From: Desulfobacteraceae bacterium 4572_123
Lineage (GTDB): Bacteria > Desulfobacterota > Desulfobacteria > Desulfobacterales > 4572-123
Assembly: GCA_002084545.1 (NCBI GenBank)
Contig: NBLJ01000003.1
Location: 1 to 51,917 of the forward strand
Direction: 5' to 3'
DNA length: 51,917 bases
The translations under genes were made by a program, and so were the position numbers. The notes under the pieces were generated by a model. The model was given only the letters and a program-made list of their open reading frames with translations. It searched no databases and was not told where the DNA came from. This document shows positions 17,654-28,184 of this stretch, piece by piece (position 1 is the stretch's first letter; each line of letters starts with the position of its first letter).

Positions 17654-17705
17654 ACAATTTGTTTGTAAATAATGGATACAAACCTGCAAGTCAAGACCGA
17701 AAATA

Positions 17706-19007
17706 CTATTTTGATTTTCTTATCAGGTCAGGGTGTTTTTCAAAAATCTCTTTTGCTTCCCCCACAACATACAGTGATCCGGCGATACACACAACTTCAT
17801 CGGGCGCGGCTGTTTGAATTGCGTGCCGTACGGCTTCTCTTACATCATCGATCAGGGTGATATTGGGATTTATCCGGCGGGCGGCGGCATTCAAAGTCTC
17901 TGTCGGCAGGGCGCGGTCGATTCTGGGACGGGTTAATATGACACGACTGCAGACCGGCAAAAGGCTTTGCAGGATGGCTGTGTAGGGTTTGTCGTCCAGC
18001 ATTCCTGCCACCAGTGTTATTTTGGAGCCGGCGAACTGGTTTGACAAAAACAGTGCCAGGTTGCGGGCTGCAATCAGGTTGTGCGCACCGTCCAGAATAA
18101 TAAATGGTGACTTTGATACTATTTCAAGCCTGCCCGGCCAGACGTTGTTAAGCAGCCCTGTCTTGATTGAATCCATAGGGAGATTTGCATGATCTAGGCG
18201 CAGTACCTCACATGCGGCAAGAACCAGGGCGGCATTATCCACCTGGTGGTTTCCCAAAAGACCGGTCTGCATGTCATGCCATGTGTGCTCCATGCCAAAA
18301 TAGGTAAACGCCTGTTTTTTATTTCTTCTTATCTTGAACTGCCGGCCGAAACGATAAAGCGGTGCCTGGTGATCAGTTGCGATTTTATTTAATACGGCGA
18401 TGGCGGATTTTTGTTTAACGCCGGTGATGACGGGGGTCTTTTTTTTGATGATACCACCCTTTTCACCTGCTATTTCGGCGATAGTATTGCCCAGATAGGA
18501 CTTATGCTCAATCGAAATGTTGGATATGATGGAAAGCGCGGGGTTAATAATGTTGGTTGCATCAAGACGGCCGCCCATCCCGGTCTCGATAATGGCCCAA
18601 TCCACATTCCGGCGGCCAAATTCAAAAAATGCCATTGCCGTGGTGAATTCAAAGAAAGTCGGCTCCCTGGATCCAAAGTGGTTTTTTTTTACCGCTTCAT
18701 AGGCTGCAACAATATTCTTATCGGAGATGGGAGTGTTGTTGATACGGATTCGTTCGTTAAACCGGATAAGATGCGGTGATGTGTAGAGACCTGTCTTATA
18801 TCCGGAAGCATTTAAAATATATGCCAGGGTGGATGCGATTGATCCCTTGCCGTTGGTCCCTGCTATATGGATGCATTTAAATCCATCCTGGGGATTGCCG
18901 AGACCTTCCAGGATGTTTCTGATTGTTGAAAGTCCGAGTTTGATGCCGAATCTTCTTAACCCGAACATGGTTTGAAGACATTTTTCGTATTTATTTTCAG
19001 ATTCCAT
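17706..19007 (-). CDS. folC: Bifunctional dihydrofolate / folylpolyglutamate synthase FolC
   Basis: A 433-residue Mur-ligase-family enzyme. It adds glutamate to dihydropteroate and to tetrahydrofolates using ATP. Visible motifs are the P-loop HIAGTNGKGS (47-56), the folate-loop TSPHLIRFNERIRIN, ETGMGGRLDATN with the Mg-binding region, SIEHKSYLG, and the C-domain ILDGAHN and AGSLYVVGEAK. Length and motif order are normal. There is no Shine-Dalgarno sequence before the ATG, which lies 12 bases beyond the U-run of the rpsU terminator, so expression may depend on readthrough from rpsU or on a promoter I cannot see. Confidence 0.95.
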   Translation of the reverse strand: MESENKYEKCLQTMFGLRRFGIKLGLSTIRNILEGLGNPQDGFKCIHIAGTNGKGSIASTLAYILNASGYKTGLYTSPHLIRFNERIRINNTPISDKNIVAAYEAVKKNHFGSREPTFFEFTTAMAFFEFGRRNVDWAIIETGMGGRLDATNIINPALSIISNISIEHKSYLGNTIAEIAGEKGGIIKKKTPVITGVKQKSAIAVLNKIATDHQAPLYRFGRQFKIRRNKKQAFTYFGMEHTWHDMQTGLLGNHQVDNAALVLAACEVLRLDHANLPMDSIKTGLLNNVWPGRLEIVSKSPFIILDGAHNLIAARNLALFLSNQFAGSKITLVAGMLDDKPYTAILQSLLPVCSRVILTRPRIDRALPTETLNAAARRINPNITLIDDVREAVRHAIQTAAPDEVVCIAGSLYVVGEAKEIFEKHPDLIRKSK

Positions 19008-19012
19008 TTTTT

Positions 19013-19052
19013 TTCACAAAAAAAACCCGGCAGGAGAGTATGCCTGCCGGGT
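19013..19052 (-). terminator. Rho-independent terminator after rpsU
   Basis: ACCCGGCAGG (19025-19034) and CCTGCCGGGT (19043-19052) form a perfect 10-pair stem with an 8-base loop. On the minus strand it is followed by eight T residues. It lies 18 bases past the rpsU stop. Confidence 0.92.
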
Positions 19053-19070
19053 AAAATTTTACGGGTCGGT

Positions 19071-19280
19071 TTACCTGTACCTGTATTTGTTTCTTGCAGC
19101 CGTAATTCTTTGCCTTCTTAAAGCTTCCCGCTGTTTGCGGCGTTTGTATTCACTTGGTTTTTCATAGCTTTTTTTAAGCTTTAAACGTTTGAAAAGACCA
19201 TCATTTTGAATTTTTTTCTTTAAAATCCGCATTGCTTTTTCAAGGTCATTGTCGTAGACTTTAACTTGAATAGCTTTCAC
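19071..19280 (-). CDS. rpsU: Small ribosomal subunit protein bS21
   Basis: 69 residues starting from GTG at 19280, the normal bS21 size. The sequence VKVYDNDLEKAMRILKKK near the start and the very basic YKRRKQREALRRQRITAAR tail are typical. bS21 binds the 30S platform near the anti-Shine-Dalgarno sequence and helps initiation. The frame stays open further upstream to 19589, but AAGGGGG lies about 9 bases before the GTG and everything upstream of it is unlike bS21, so 19280 is chosen. It has its own strong terminator and is divergent from adk. Confidence 0.95.
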   Translation of the reverse strand: MKAIQVKVYDNDLEKAMRILKKKIQNDGLFKRLKLKKSYEKPSEYKRRKQREALRRQRITAARNKYRYR

Positions 19281-20249
<969 letters not shown>

Positions 20250-20258
20250 TTAATTTTT

Positions 20259-20297
20259 ATAAAAGGCCCGGCCCGAAAAAAGGGCAGGGCCTTTTAT
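20259..20297 (+). terminator. Intrinsic terminator after adk
   Basis: ATAAAAGGCCC (20259-20269) and GGGCCTTTTAT (20287-20297) are perfect inverted arms with an inner G+C-rich stretch, ending in a run of T. It begins 10 bases after the adk stop. Confidence 0.85.
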
Positions 20298-20645
20298 AAT
20301 TGAAAAATAAATTAAAGGGCTTGACATATAAAAAAACTTTATATAAAGCTTCTTCAGATATTATTATAAATAAAGGTAAAAAATCCTACCTGGGAGATAC
20401 TCTTATTCTTCGGATTTTAATCACAAAGTAATCATTTCTGCTATATAGATCAAAGTGGAGTCGAATCATAAACCACCCGTCAGTATAACATTGTGATAAA
20501 AAATGATGCTAATCGATGGAATGAGCATTATTCTCAGGCACTATTCAAATAAAAACAACAGGATCAAAACCTGGGTAAAATAAAAATTAAAGTCGTTCAT
20601 TTTTGAAATAAATGATTTTTAAATGGACATAACAGGAAAAGATTA
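20298..20645 (+). promoter_or_regulatory. Promoter and long leader of rho
   Basis: 348 bases without a gene. TTGACA at 20321-20326 is followed by TATAAA at 20342-20347; the 15-base spacing is short, and overlapping ATAAAG would give 16. The -10 region lies within the palindrome CTTTATATAAAG (20337-20348). Transcription from here leaves a leader of nearly 300 bases before rho. Long leaders are known for rho autoregulation in other bacteria. I see no recognisable riboswitch. Confidence 0.45.
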
Positions 20646-21770
20646 ATGAATATAGTCGAGTTAAAGAATAAAAAAATCAGCGAACTGACCAAGTTGGCCA
20701 ACAAGCTTAATATTGAAGGTGCCGCGGGAATGCGCAAACAGGAGTTGATTTTTGCGCTTTTACAGGCCCAGATTGAACAAGATGGTTTAATATTTGGTGA
20801 AGGAACGCTTGAAATTTTGCCTGACGGGTTCGGTTTTCTCAGGGCTCCCAATTATAATTATCTGCCCGGCCCCGATGATATTTATGTGTCGCCTTCGCAG
20901 ATTCGGCGTTTTAATCTGAGAACCGGCGATACCGTATCCGGTCAGATTCGGCAGCCCAAGGAATCCGAACGCTATTTTGCTCTTTTAAAGGTTGAGGCGG
21001 TTAATTTTGAAGATCCTGAAGTAGCGAGGGAAAAGATACTTTTTGACAACCTTACGCCGCTTTACCCGGATAAAAAAATCAATCTCGAACTTGACAGAAA
21101 TAATTATTCTACCCGCATTATGGATCTTATGACGCCCATCGGATTCGGGCAGAGGGGGCTGATCGTGTCTCCGCCCCGATCCGGGAAAACCATGTTGTTG
21201 CAGTTTATCGCCAACAGCGTTGTGGCTAACCATAAGGATATCGTCCTGTTTGTACTGCTGATCGACGAAAGACCGGAAGAAGTGACGGATATGGAGCGAT
21301 CGGTCAAGGGAGAGGTGATCAGTTCCACCTTTGATGAACCGGCCGAACGGCATGTGCAGGTGGCTGAAATGGTCATTGAGAAGGCTAAACGCCTGGTTGA
21401 ACATAAAAAAAACGTGGTTATTCTGCTGGACAGCATCACCCGTCTGGCACGGGCCTACAACTCCGTTGTACCGCCAAGCGGCAAGATTTTATCAGGTGGT
21501 GTGGATTCCAATGCCCTGCAGCGCCCCAAAAGATTTTTCGGCGCGGCGAGAAATATTGAAGACGGCGGAAGTCTGACAATTATCGCTACGGCGCTTGTTG
21601 ATACCGGAAGCCGGATGGACGAGGTTATTTTTGAAGAGTTCAAGGGCACCGGAAATATGGAAATTCAACTGGATCGCAGGCTTGCGGATAAACGTCTGTA
21701 CCCGGCAATCGATATCAATAAATCCGGAACCCGCAAAGAGGAATCCTTGAATTTTTACTTGAAAAAATGA
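20646..21770 (+). CDS. rho: Transcription termination factor Rho, truncated by a deletion near the 3' end
   Basis: 374 codons of the hexameric RNA helicase that terminates transcription. The N-terminal Rho-N helices, RNA-binding OB fold ([21 protein letters not shown]), Walker A SPPRSGKT (175-182), Walker [15 protein letters not shown] loop [21 protein letters not shown] region, R loop and arginine-finger segment [15 protein letters not shown] are all intact. After TRKEE (residue 366) the family continues with about 27 residues (LLL...LRK...AM) before the terminal EFLL. Here these are missing, and the frame shifts into SLNFYLKK and a stop. The normal end is present in another frame immediately downstream. 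GTRKEE at the break shows that roughly 90% of Rho is still encoded. AGGA lies about nine bases before the ATG. Confidence 0.9.
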   Translation: MNIVELKNKKISELTKLANKLNIEGAAGMRKQELIFALLQAQIEQDGLIFGEGTLEILPDGFGFLRAPNYNYLPGPDDIYVSPSQIRRFNLRTGDTVSGQIRQPKESERYFALLKVEAVNFEDPEVAREKILFDNLTPLYPDKKINLELDRNNYSTRIMDLMTPIGFGQRGLIVSPPRSGKTMLLQFIANSVVANHKDIVLFVLLIDERPEEVTDMERSVKGEVISSTFDEPAERHVQVAEMVIEKAKRLVEHKKNVVILLDSITRLARAYNSVVPPSGKILSGGVDSNALQRPKRFFGAARNIEDGGSLTIIATALVDTGSRMDEVIFEEFKGTGNMEIQLDRRLADKRLYPAIDINKSGTRKEESLNFYLKK

Positions 21771-21817
21771 ACGGAACAAAAGATAATAAAAATTTTCTTG
21801 AAGCCATGAATGCATAG
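21743..21817 (+). pseudogene. rho: Out-of-frame genuine C-terminus of Rho
   Basis: In the -1 frame relative to the upstream rho reading, the bases from 21743 encode [13 protein letters not shown] and then NFLEAMNA to a TAG at 21815-21817. This matches the conserved Rho ending (EFLL-x-KM-x-GTK-x-N-x-x-FL). It overlaps the end of the truncated frame. I infer one original gene from which about 27 codons plus or minus one base were removed near 21741-21749. Confidence 0.8.
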
Positions 21818-21910
21818 ATTTATGTAATTTGCGGCGTATACCTTTTTAACAGCACCGGTTTACCCGGATCAGGATACTATAAAGAGATATTAGGAGGTTC
21901 ATAAAAAGCG

Positions 21911-22117
21911 ATGAAAAATGATATACATCCGGACTATTTTCAGACAACGGTCAAGTGTGCCTGCGGTAATGTTGTCGAAGTGGGATCTACCAAAAAAGAC
22001 ATTCGTGTTGAAATTTGTTCAAAATGCCATCCGTTTTTTACCGGTAAACAGAAATTGGTGGATACTGCCGGGCGGATTGAACGTTTTCGCAGAAAATATG
22101 CAAAATTTCAAAAATAG
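21911..22117 (+). CDS. rpmE: Large ribosomal subunit protein bL31 (zinc form)
   Basis: 68 residues. It is of the zinc-binding type: CACG (Cys17 and Cys19) plus [13 protein letters not shown] supply the cysteines, and the last motif is diagnostic of L31. It sits on the 50S central protuberance and bridges to the 30S subunit. AGGAGG lies about 14 bases upstream of the ATG, longer than usual, but no nearer start exists. Confidence 0.96.
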   Translation: MKNDIHPDYFQTTVKCACGNVVEVGSTKKDIRVEICSKCHPFFTGKQKLVDTAGRIERFRRKYAKFQK

Positions 22118-22129
22118 CAGGGCTATTAT

Positions 22130-22155
22130 GTCTGCCTGGGGCAAGGCAGACTTTT
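22130..22155 (+). terminator. Intrinsic terminator candidate after rpmE
   Basis: GTCTGCCT (22130-22137) and AGGCAGAC (22144-22151) form an 8-pair stem with a 6-base loop, followed by TTTT. It begins 13 bases after the rpmE stop. Confidence 0.65.
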
Positions 22156-22225
22156 GGTGCCTGGATTAATGATTTAAGTTGCATGGAATTCAAAATCGTA
22201 CCGGCGATACTGCTGGTGTTTTTCG

Positions 22226-22251
22226 AAAATGGGGCATTTGCCCCATTTTTT
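22226..22251 (+). terminator. Second intrinsic terminator before prfA
   Basis: AAAATGGGGCA (22226-22236) and TGCCCCATTTT (22239-22249) are perfect 11-base inverted arms, followed by more T. With the hairpin at 22130 it makes a tandem stop between rpmE and prfA. The stem reads equally well on the other strand. Confidence 0.75.
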
Positions 22252-22329
22252 ATGTTACAAAGACATCATACCTGATATTTTGTATTTTTATATAAAATTT
22301 TTATTTGCCTGCTTGCGGCAAGAGGTTTT

Positions 22330-23409
22330 ATGTTTGATAAACTCATAGGGGTTGAAAAGCATTTTCTTGAAGTTGAAAAACTTTTAAGCGATCCGAAAAT
22401 TGTCAATGATCGCGAGGCTTATCAGAAATATATCAGGGAACATGCCGAGCTCAGCAAAATTGTTGAGGTTTTCCGAAGCTACAAACAGGTCCTTGATGAT
22501 CTGGATGACAGCCTGGAATTGCTAAAAGATACGGATCCTGAAATCAAGGGACTCGCTAAGGAAGATATCGACAGCCTGAATCTTCAAAAAGAAGCTCTGG
22601 AAGATGATCTTCGTAAACTGTTGATACCAAAGGACCCCCATGACCGGAAAAACGTCTTGATCGAAATTCGGGCCGGTATCGGCGGCGACGAGGCCGGATT
22701 GTTTGCCGCCGATCTTTACAGGATGTACAGCCGGTATGCCGAAGGCCGGAACTGGACGGTAGAGGAGATGAGCCATAATGCCACCGGCGTCGGAGGCCTG
22801 AAGGAGATCATCTTCATGGTGCATGGCAAAGGGGCATACAGCAGCTTTAAATATGAAAGCGGTACTCACCGGGTACAGCGTGTTCCCGCGACGGAAACCC
22901 AGGGCCGGATACATACATCGGCAGTTACGGTAGCGGTATTGCCCGAAGCCGAAGAGGTGGAACTGCATATCGATTCCGGTGAGGTGAAAGTCGATGTCTA
23001 TCGGGCCACGGGTCCCGGCGGCCAATCGGTTAACACCACGGATTCCGCCGTGCGCCTGACGCACCTGCCCACGGGTCTGGTTGTCACATGTCAGGATGAG
23101 AAATCACAGATCAAGAACAAGGCCAAGGCAATGAGAGTCCTGCGAGCACGTTTGCTGGATCAGATGGAGCGTGAGCAGAACGCCAAACGGTCAGAAGAGC
23201 GAAAAAGCCAGATCGGCAGCGGTGAGCGGAGCGAGCGGATTCGAACGTATAATTTCCCCCAGGGACGAGTTACCGATCATCGCATAGGATTGACCCTGTA
23301 TAAGCTGGAAAGCATTTTGCAGGGCGAAATTGATCCTATTGTCAAAGAGCTGGCAACTTTTTACCAGGCCCAGGCTTTACAGAATGCAGAATCCCCTACA
23401 GACCAGTGA
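22330..23409 (+). CDS. prfA: Peptide chain release factor 1
   Basis: 359 residues. RF1 recognises UAA and UAG stop codons. The codon-reading tripeptide is PAT (186-188, in [16 protein letters not shown]), which distinguishes RF1 from RF2. The catalytic GGQ is at 230-232 in [15 protein letters not shown] precedes the ATG. Its end overlaps the start of prmC, whose product methylates the GGQ glutamine, so the two are translationally coupled. Confidence 0.97.
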   Translation: MFDKLIGVEKHFLEVEKLLSDPKIVNDREAYQKYIREHAELSKIVEVFRSYKQVLDDLDDSLELLKDTDPEIKGLAKEDIDSLNLQKEALEDDLRKLLIPKDPHDRKNVLIEIRAGIGGDEAGLFAADLYRMYSRYAEGRNWTVEEMSHNATGVGGLKEIIFMVHGKGAYSSFKYESGTHRVQRVPATETQGRIHTSAVTVAVLPEAEEVELHIDSGEVKVDVYRATGPGGQSVNTTDSAVRLTHLPTGLVVTCQDEKSQIKNKAKAMRVLRARLLDQMEREQNAKRSEERKSQIGSGERSERIRTYNFPQGRVTDHRIGLTLYKLESILQGEIDPIVKELATFYQAQALQNAESPTDQ

Positions 23410-24286
23410 AAAACACTGGACCATTCTTGATCTTCTTAAGTGGACGACCGGATATTTCAAATCCCATGCCGTTGAAGATTCGCGCGCATCGGCTGAAGTA
23501 CTGCTGGCCCATGTCCTGGATCTCAAGCGGATCGATCTGTATGTAAGATATGATCAGCCCCTTGGAAAAATAGAATTGACGGCTTTCAAGGCTTTGATAA
23601 AGCGGCGGATCGCGAGAGAACCCGTGGCCTATATTCTTGGCGGCCGGGAATTCTGGTCAATGAATTTGAAGGTTTCCGAAAATGTGTTGATCCCAAGGCC
23701 CGAGACGGAATGTCTGGTGGAAGCGGCCCTTGATGTTTTACCGGAAAATGTACCGGAAGAGCCAAAACAGGTTCTGGAATTAGGAACCGGTTCCGGTGCA
23801 ATTGTTCTTGCCCTGGCATCGGAAAGGCCTGTAAACAGTTATTTTGCATCTGATGTTTCTCCGGCGGCAGTGGCCCTTGCCAGAGGCAATGCCCGTCGGC
23901 ATCGGCTGGATGACCGGATCTTTTTTTTTGCGGGCGCCTGGTTTGACGCGATGGACGGCAATGATTTAAAATTCGACCTGATCGTATCCAATCCTCCTTA
24001 TATCCCGACCGGCGATATTAAATCGCTTCAGCCTGAAATCAGAAAATATGAACCCTGTACGGCTCTGGACGGCGGCTCCGATGGGCTGGATTGCCTGCAT
24101 CTGATTATTCGCCGGGCGGTGAAATATCTGGCTGCACGGGGGATTCTCCTGCTCGAAATGGGCTCCGACCAGAGAAACGCGATAGATGCCGCCGCCGGGG
24201 CCGCTGGATGTTACGACCGGGTTGAATTCATGAAAGACTACGGCGGACATGATCGAATAGCAAAGCTGCGGAAGAAAGGAGATTGA
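23384..24286 (+). CDS. prmC: Release factor glutamine methyltransferase PrmC (HemK)
   Basis: About 300 residues from the ATG at 23384. It methylates the Gln of the GGQ motif of release factors using SAM. The N-terminal helical domain (1-100) is followed by PRPETE, the SAM-binding [15 protein letters not shown] (132-146) and the catalytic SNPPYIP (202-208). A longer frame opens at 23330, but its first 18 codons are unlike the family and lie inside prfA. It overlaps prfA by 26 bases. Confidence 0.95.
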   Translation: MQNPLQTSEKHWTILDLLKWTTGYFKSHAVEDSRASAEVLLAHVLDLKRIDLYVRYDQPLGKIELTAFKALIKRRIAREPVAYILGGREFWSMNLKVSENVLIPRPETECLVEAALDVLPENVPEEPKQVLELGTGSGAIVLALASERPVNSYFASDVSPAAVALARGNARRHRLDDRIFFFAGAWFDAMDGNDLKFDLIVSNPPYIPTGDIKSLQPEIRKYEPCTALDGGSDGLDCLHLIIRRAVKYLAARGILLLEMGSDQRNAIDAAAGAAGCYDRVEFMKDYGGHDRIAKLRKKGD

Positions 24287-24494
24287 TTGTTGTTTGGCCG
24301 GCCGGAACAAATAGTTTGTTTGGATTATGAAAAACTGTTGCGTTCATTAATAATATTTGTTACATAATTTCGATTTTAAAATCACACGCCTGCGGACCGG
24401 ATTTCAGGTGCTTTCCCCATGATGAAAGGTGGGATGAAAGTTGGAACCCGGGTAGATGGAGGCGAAAGCAAAAACCAAATTGAAGGGAGAAAAA
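24287..24494 (+). other. Leader region of rpsB
   Basis: 208 bases between prmC and rpsB. The start of an rpsB-tsf-pyrH-frr transcript is expected here. I see a Shine-Dalgarno sequence GGGAG before the rpsB ATG and possible short stems, but nothing I can name as a ribosomal-protein leader motif. Confidence 0.3.
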
Positions 24495-25385
24495 ATGGCT
24501 TACATTACAATGAAGGAACTCCTCGAAGCGGGAGTACATTTCGGTCATCAGACCAAACGCTGGAATCCAAAGATGAAACCTTATATCTTTGGGGCAAGAA
24601 ACGGAATTTATATCGTTGATCTTCAAAAGACCGTACGGATGTTCCGCACGGCCTATGATTTTATCGAGAAGACCGTCGAAAGCGGCAAACCTGTTCTTTT
24701 CGTCGGGACGAAGAAACAGGCCCGTGAGTCTATTTATGAAGAGGCCAACCGCTGTGAGATGTTCTATGTGCATAATCGCTGGCTTGGGGGGATGCTCACC
24801 AATTTCCAGACCATAAAAAAGAGTATCGACCGACTTAATTATCTGAATACAATAGAAAATGACGGGACTATTGAACTGTATGTCAAAAAGGAACGGTTGA
24901 AACTTGGCAAGGAAAGGCTGAAGCTGGACAGTACACTGGGCGGAATCCGTAATATGGATAAGCTTCCCGGGGCCATGTTCATAGTTGATCCTAAAAACGA
25001 AGCTATTGCCGTACGTGAGGGCAAGCGGCTCGGCATACCCATTGTTTCCATTGTTGATACCAACTGTGATCCCGATGATATCGATTATATTATTCCAGGC
25101 AACGATGATGCGATCCGGGCTATCCGGCTGATAACATCCAGAATCGCGGATGCCTGTATCAAAGGACAGGAGAAACTGGAAGAAAAACGCCAGGCTGAAG
25201 CGGACAAGGAACTTGCCGAAAAGCCGCCTGAGACAATACCGGGCAGTGAGACAATGAAACCTGGAGAGCGAAAAGTTATCGCAGACGGTTCTGAAGGGCC
25301 GGTGGTGGAAATTATCAAACGGTCTGCCGCCGAGGATACCGAGCTGGTGGAAAATAACGTCCCGGAAGAAAATACAAAAGCATAA
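24495..25385 (+). CDS. rpsB: Small ribosomal subunit protein uS2
   Basis: 296 residues from the ATG at 24495. [48 protein letters not shown] and [20 protein letters not shown] are hallmarks of uS2. The last 60 or so residues form a charged, probably disordered tail (Glu/Lys/Pro-rich) longer than in E. coli. An in-frame start at 24456 would add 13 residues; I prefer 24495 because of GGGAG just upstream and the conserved N-terminus. First gene of the rpsB-tsf-pyrH-frr series. Confidence 0.97.
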   Translation: MAYITMKELLEAGVHFGHQTKRWNPKMKPYIFGARNGIYIVDLQKTVRMFRTAYDFIEKTVESGKPVLFVGTKKQARESIYEEANRCEMFYVHNRWLGGMLTNFQTIKKSIDRLNYLNTIENDGTIELYVKKERLKLGKERLKLDSTLGGIRNMDKLPGAMFIVDPKNEAIAVREGKRLGIPIVSIVDTNCDPDDIDYIIPGNDDAIRAIRLITSRIADACIKGQEKLEEKRQAEADKELAEKPPETIPGSETMKPGERKVIADGSEGPVVEIIKRSAAEDTELVENNVPEENTKA

Positions 25386-25403
25386 ACAGACAGGAGAATA
25401 AAG

Positions 25404-26000
25404 ATGACAGCAATTAGCGCAGCAATGGTTAAGCAGCTCCGCGAAAAGTCGGGCGCCGGGATCATGGATTGCAAGCAGGCACTTGCCGAGTGCGAGTGTG
25501 ATTTAGATAAGGCAGTTGATTTTTTAAGGACAAAAGGCCTGGCCACCGCGGCCAAAAGAGCAGGGCGGGCAACATCGGAAGGTGTTATTGTCTCCTATAT
25601 CCATATGGGTGGGAAAATCGGGGTACTGCTCGAGGTAAACTGCGAGACCGATTTTGTCGCCAAAAATGATGATTTTAAAGAGTTTGCTAAAAATATCGCC
25701 ATGCATATTGCGGCGGTAAACCCCCTGGGTATAAACGATGCCGATATTTCAGAGGAAGTTGTTAATCGGGAAAAAGAAATTTTTCGTGCCCAGGCTCTTG
25801 AAATGGGAAAGCCGGAAAAAATGGTAAACAAGATCGCCGAAGGCAAACTGAAGAAGTTTTTTAAGGACAACTGTCTGATGAATCAGGACTATGTGCGGGA
25901 TACCAGCCTGACGATTACAGATGTTTTAAATGATCTGGTGGCTAAAATCGGTGAAAATATTTCGATCAAACGATTTACAAGATACCAGATAGGAGGATAA
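25404..26000 (+). CDS. tsf: Elongation factor Ts
   Basis: 198 residues, the short form of EF-Ts with a single core domain, as in Thermus. It catalyses GDP/GTP exchange on EF-Tu. The UBA-like N-terminus ([19 protein letters not shown]) and the core [15 protein letters not shown] with [16 protein letters not shown] are conserved. The stop codon lies within the AGGAGG-containing ribosome site of pyrH. Confidence 0.97.
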   Translation: MTAISAAMVKQLREKSGAGIMDCKQALAECECDLDKAVDFLRTKGLATAAKRAGRATSEGVIVSYIHMGGKIGVLLEVNCETDFVAKNDDFKEFAKNIAMHIAAVNPLGINDADISEEVVNREKEIFRAQALEMGKPEKMVNKIAEGKLKKFFKDNCLMNQDYVRDTSLTITDVLNDLVAKIGENISIKRFTRYQIGG

Positions 26001-26007
26001 TACAGCC

Positions 26008-26724
26008 TTGACACTTCCGCGATATAAAAGAATTCTATTAAAGCTTAGCGGCGAGGCCCTTATGGGCGAACAGGATTTTGGAATCAGTTCTAAAATGATC
26101 GGTTATGTTGCGGAAGAGGTCAAGGCAGTCGTTGACCTGGGGGTACAGGTTGCACTGGTTGTCGGCGGGGGAAATATTTTCAGGGGTGTTGCCGGTTCTT
26201 CCCAGGGGATGGACCGGACGTCCGCCGACCACATGGGGATGCTGGCAACGATCATCAACGGTCTTGCCCTGCAGGATTCTCTCGAAAAAAAGGGTGTTCA
26301 GACCCGAATGCAAACCGCTATATCCATGCACGAAGTGGCCGAACCTTTTATTGTTCGCCGCGCCGTCCGCCATCTTGAAAAAGGGAGGGTCGTTATTTTT
26401 GGCGCGGGTACCGGCAGTCCCTATTTTACCACGGATACGGCAGCGGTTCTCAGGGCTCAGGAGATCAATGCCGAGGTGCTGCTGAAAGCGACAAAAGTTG
26501 ACGGATTGTATGATTCCGATCCGGTTGTCAACCCCGATGCCAAATTCGTGAAACAGACCAGTTATATGAATGTTTTGGAAAAACAGCTGAAGGTGATGGA
26601 TATGACGGCCATTTCCCTGGCCATGGACAATGATTTGCCCCTTATTGTTTTTAATCTTAAAAACATGGGGAATATTAAAAAAGTTGTTACCGGTGAGGAG
26701 GTCGGAACTTATATATCCGACTAA
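26008..26724 (+). CDS. pyrH: UMP kinase
   Basis: 238 residues of the bacterial amino-acid-kinase-fold UMP kinase, which makes [17 protein letters not shown] opens the protein, followed by [39 protein letters not shown] and DGLYDSDP. The start is a TTG at 26008, with AGGAGG (25991-25996) 11 bases upstream. Confidence 0.96.
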   Translation: MTLPRYKRILLKLSGEALMGEQDFGISSKMIGYVAEEVKAVVDLGVQVALVVGGGNIFRGVAGSSQGMDRTSADHMGMLATIINGLALQDSLEKKGVQTRMQTAISMHEVAEPFIVRRAVRHLEKGRVVIFGAGTGSPYFTTDTAAVLRAQEINAEVLLKATKVDGLYDSDPVVNPDAKFVKQTSYMNVLEKQLKVMDMTAISLAMDNDLPLIVFNLKNMGNIKKVVTGEEVGTYISD

Positions 26725-26744
26725 ATAACCTTTATCTGAAAAGA

Positions 26745-26765
26745 GTGTGCCCTGTTTCGGCACAC
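26745..26765 (+). other. Hairpin between pyrH and frr
   Basis: GTGTGCC (26745-26751) and GGCACAC (26759-26765) form a 7-pair stem with a 7-base loop. It is not followed by a T-run (ACAATAAAAAA), so it is more likely a processing or attenuation hairpin than an intrinsic terminator. Confidence 0.45.
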
Positions 26766-26787
26766 ACAATAAAAAAGGTGTACTATC

Positions 26788-27345
26788 ATGATCAAATCAA
26801 CATATCAGGAAACCAGAGATCGAATGCAGAAAACCACCAGTTCCCTTGAAAATGAATTGAAACGGGTTCGTACCGGACGTGCTTCATTATCTATTTTCGA
26901 TGGTATTCGGGTTGACTATTACGGTACTCCCACCCCTCTGGCCCAGATGGCCTCACTTTCGGTCCCCGAAAGCCGTTTAATCATGATTCAGCCCTGGGAT
27001 GTTTCCGCTATTAAAGAGATCGAAAAAGCCATTTTAAAATCGGATCTGGGGCTTACTCCTTCCAGTGATGGGAAAATTATAAGGATCTCCATCCCTCCGC
27101 TTACCGAAGAACGCCGTAAAGAGCTCGTCAAAACCGTTAGAAAAATGTGTGAGGATCATAAGGTGGCCGTTCGAAACATTCGGCGGGATGCCAATGATCT
27201 GCTCAAAGGCTTTAAAAAAGACGGGGATATCTCCGAAGATGACGCATTCAAAGCCCAGGATCAAATTCAGACCATAACCGATGATTTCATAAAAGCCATC
27301 GATAAAATTTTTATAGAAAAAGAAAAAGAAATCCTTGAATTCTAA
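26788..27345 (+). CDS. frr: Ribosome recycling factor
   Basis: 185 residues. It splits post-termination ribosomes with [36 protein letters not shown] and the C-terminal helix [15 protein letters not shown] are diagnostic. AAGGTG lies about eight bases before the ATG. Confidence 0.97.
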   Translation: MIKSTYQETRDRMQKTTSSLENELKRVRTGRASLSIFDGIRVDYYGTPTPLAQMASLSVPESRLIMIQPWDVSAIKEIEKAILKSDLGLTPSSDGKIIRISIPPLTEERRKELVKTVRKMCEDHKVAVRNIRRDANDLLKGFKKDGDISEDDAFKAQDQIQTITDDFIKAIDKIFIEKEKEILEF

Positions 27346-28078
27346 GACGAACAGCGCTGATACGGCCGGTCTTGATATTGAAAATCTGCCTTCTCATGTA
27401 GCCATCATCATGGATGGGAATGGCCGCTGGGCTAAAAAACGGTTTTTAAACCGGATTCAGGGCCATGAAAAGGGCGCCCAGGCAGTTCGAAAGGTCGTTG
27501 AGGCAGCCCGTGAGATCGGTATCTCCGTCCTGACCCTTTATGCCTTTTCAACGGAGAACTGGCAGAGGCCGAAAAACGAAGTCATCGCTTTAATGCGTCT
27601 GTTGAAAAAATTTCTTGCGTCTGAAAAACAAAATCTTTTTGAAAACAATATTCGTTTAAATGCCATAGGTCAGATAGAACGCCTTCCTGGAGATGTACGG
27701 ACAGCATTGCAAAAGGCCATGGACGCCACGCGGCATAACAGCGGTATGCTCTTTAATCTGGCATTAAGCTACGGCGCACGCAGTGAAATCGCTCTGGCAG
27801 TGCGTAAAATAGCTGAAAAGACTGTTGCGGGAGAGATTGATCCCGGCGGAATCACCGATAAAGTGGTGGCCGAACACCTGTACACGGCCCGGATGCCTGA
27901 TCCTGATCTGCTGATCAGGACTTCCGGTGAGATGCGTATCAGTAATTTTTTGTTGTGGCAGATCGCATATACCGAGATTTTTATTACAGACAGTCTGTGG
28001 CCGGATTTCGGCCGTGCTGAATTTATCAAGATTATCAAAGAATATCAGTCCCGTGAACGCCGTTTCGGCAAGGTTTGA
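27335..28078 (+). CDS. uppS: Undecaprenyl (isoprenyl) diphosphate synthase
   Basis: 247 residues of the cis-prenyltransferase family, making the lipid carrier for peptidoglycan and O-antigen. The catalytic Asp is in [22 protein letters not shown] and [20 protein letters not shown] are conserved. The frame opens at a TTG (27335) overlapping the last codons of frr; the true start is uncertain because no strong ribosome site is visible. Start of an envelope-lipid series with cdsA, dxr and rseP. Confidence 0.95.
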   Translation: MNSKTNSADTAGLDIENLPSHVAIIMDGNGRWAKKRFLNRIQGHEKGAQAVRKVVEAAREIGISVLTLYAFSTENWQRPKNEVIALMRLLKKFLASEKQNLFENNIRLNAIGQIERLPGDVRTALQKAMDATRHNSGMLFNLALSYGARSEIALAVRKIAEKTVAGEIDPGGITDKVVAEHLYTARMPDPDLLIRTSGEMRISNFLLWQIAYTEIFITDSLWPDFGRAEFIKIIKEYQSRERRFGKV

Positions 28079-28184
28079 CTTAGACGGTGGAATGCTTTAG
28101 TCTCAAGATGGTATGTTAATAAACGGGATTCCTTCGAATTGTAATGTTACATAACTATCAACCTCCTGTTTTCTCTTATTAATT

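Noticed and set aside
17457-17681. 74-codon minus-strand frame across the tRNA-Arg gene
   Set aside because: It overlaps the whole tRNA and has no recognisable protein features.
24287-24494. Ribosomal-protein leader RNA before rpsB
   Set aside because: Some weak complementarities exist, but none matched a leader structure I could name.
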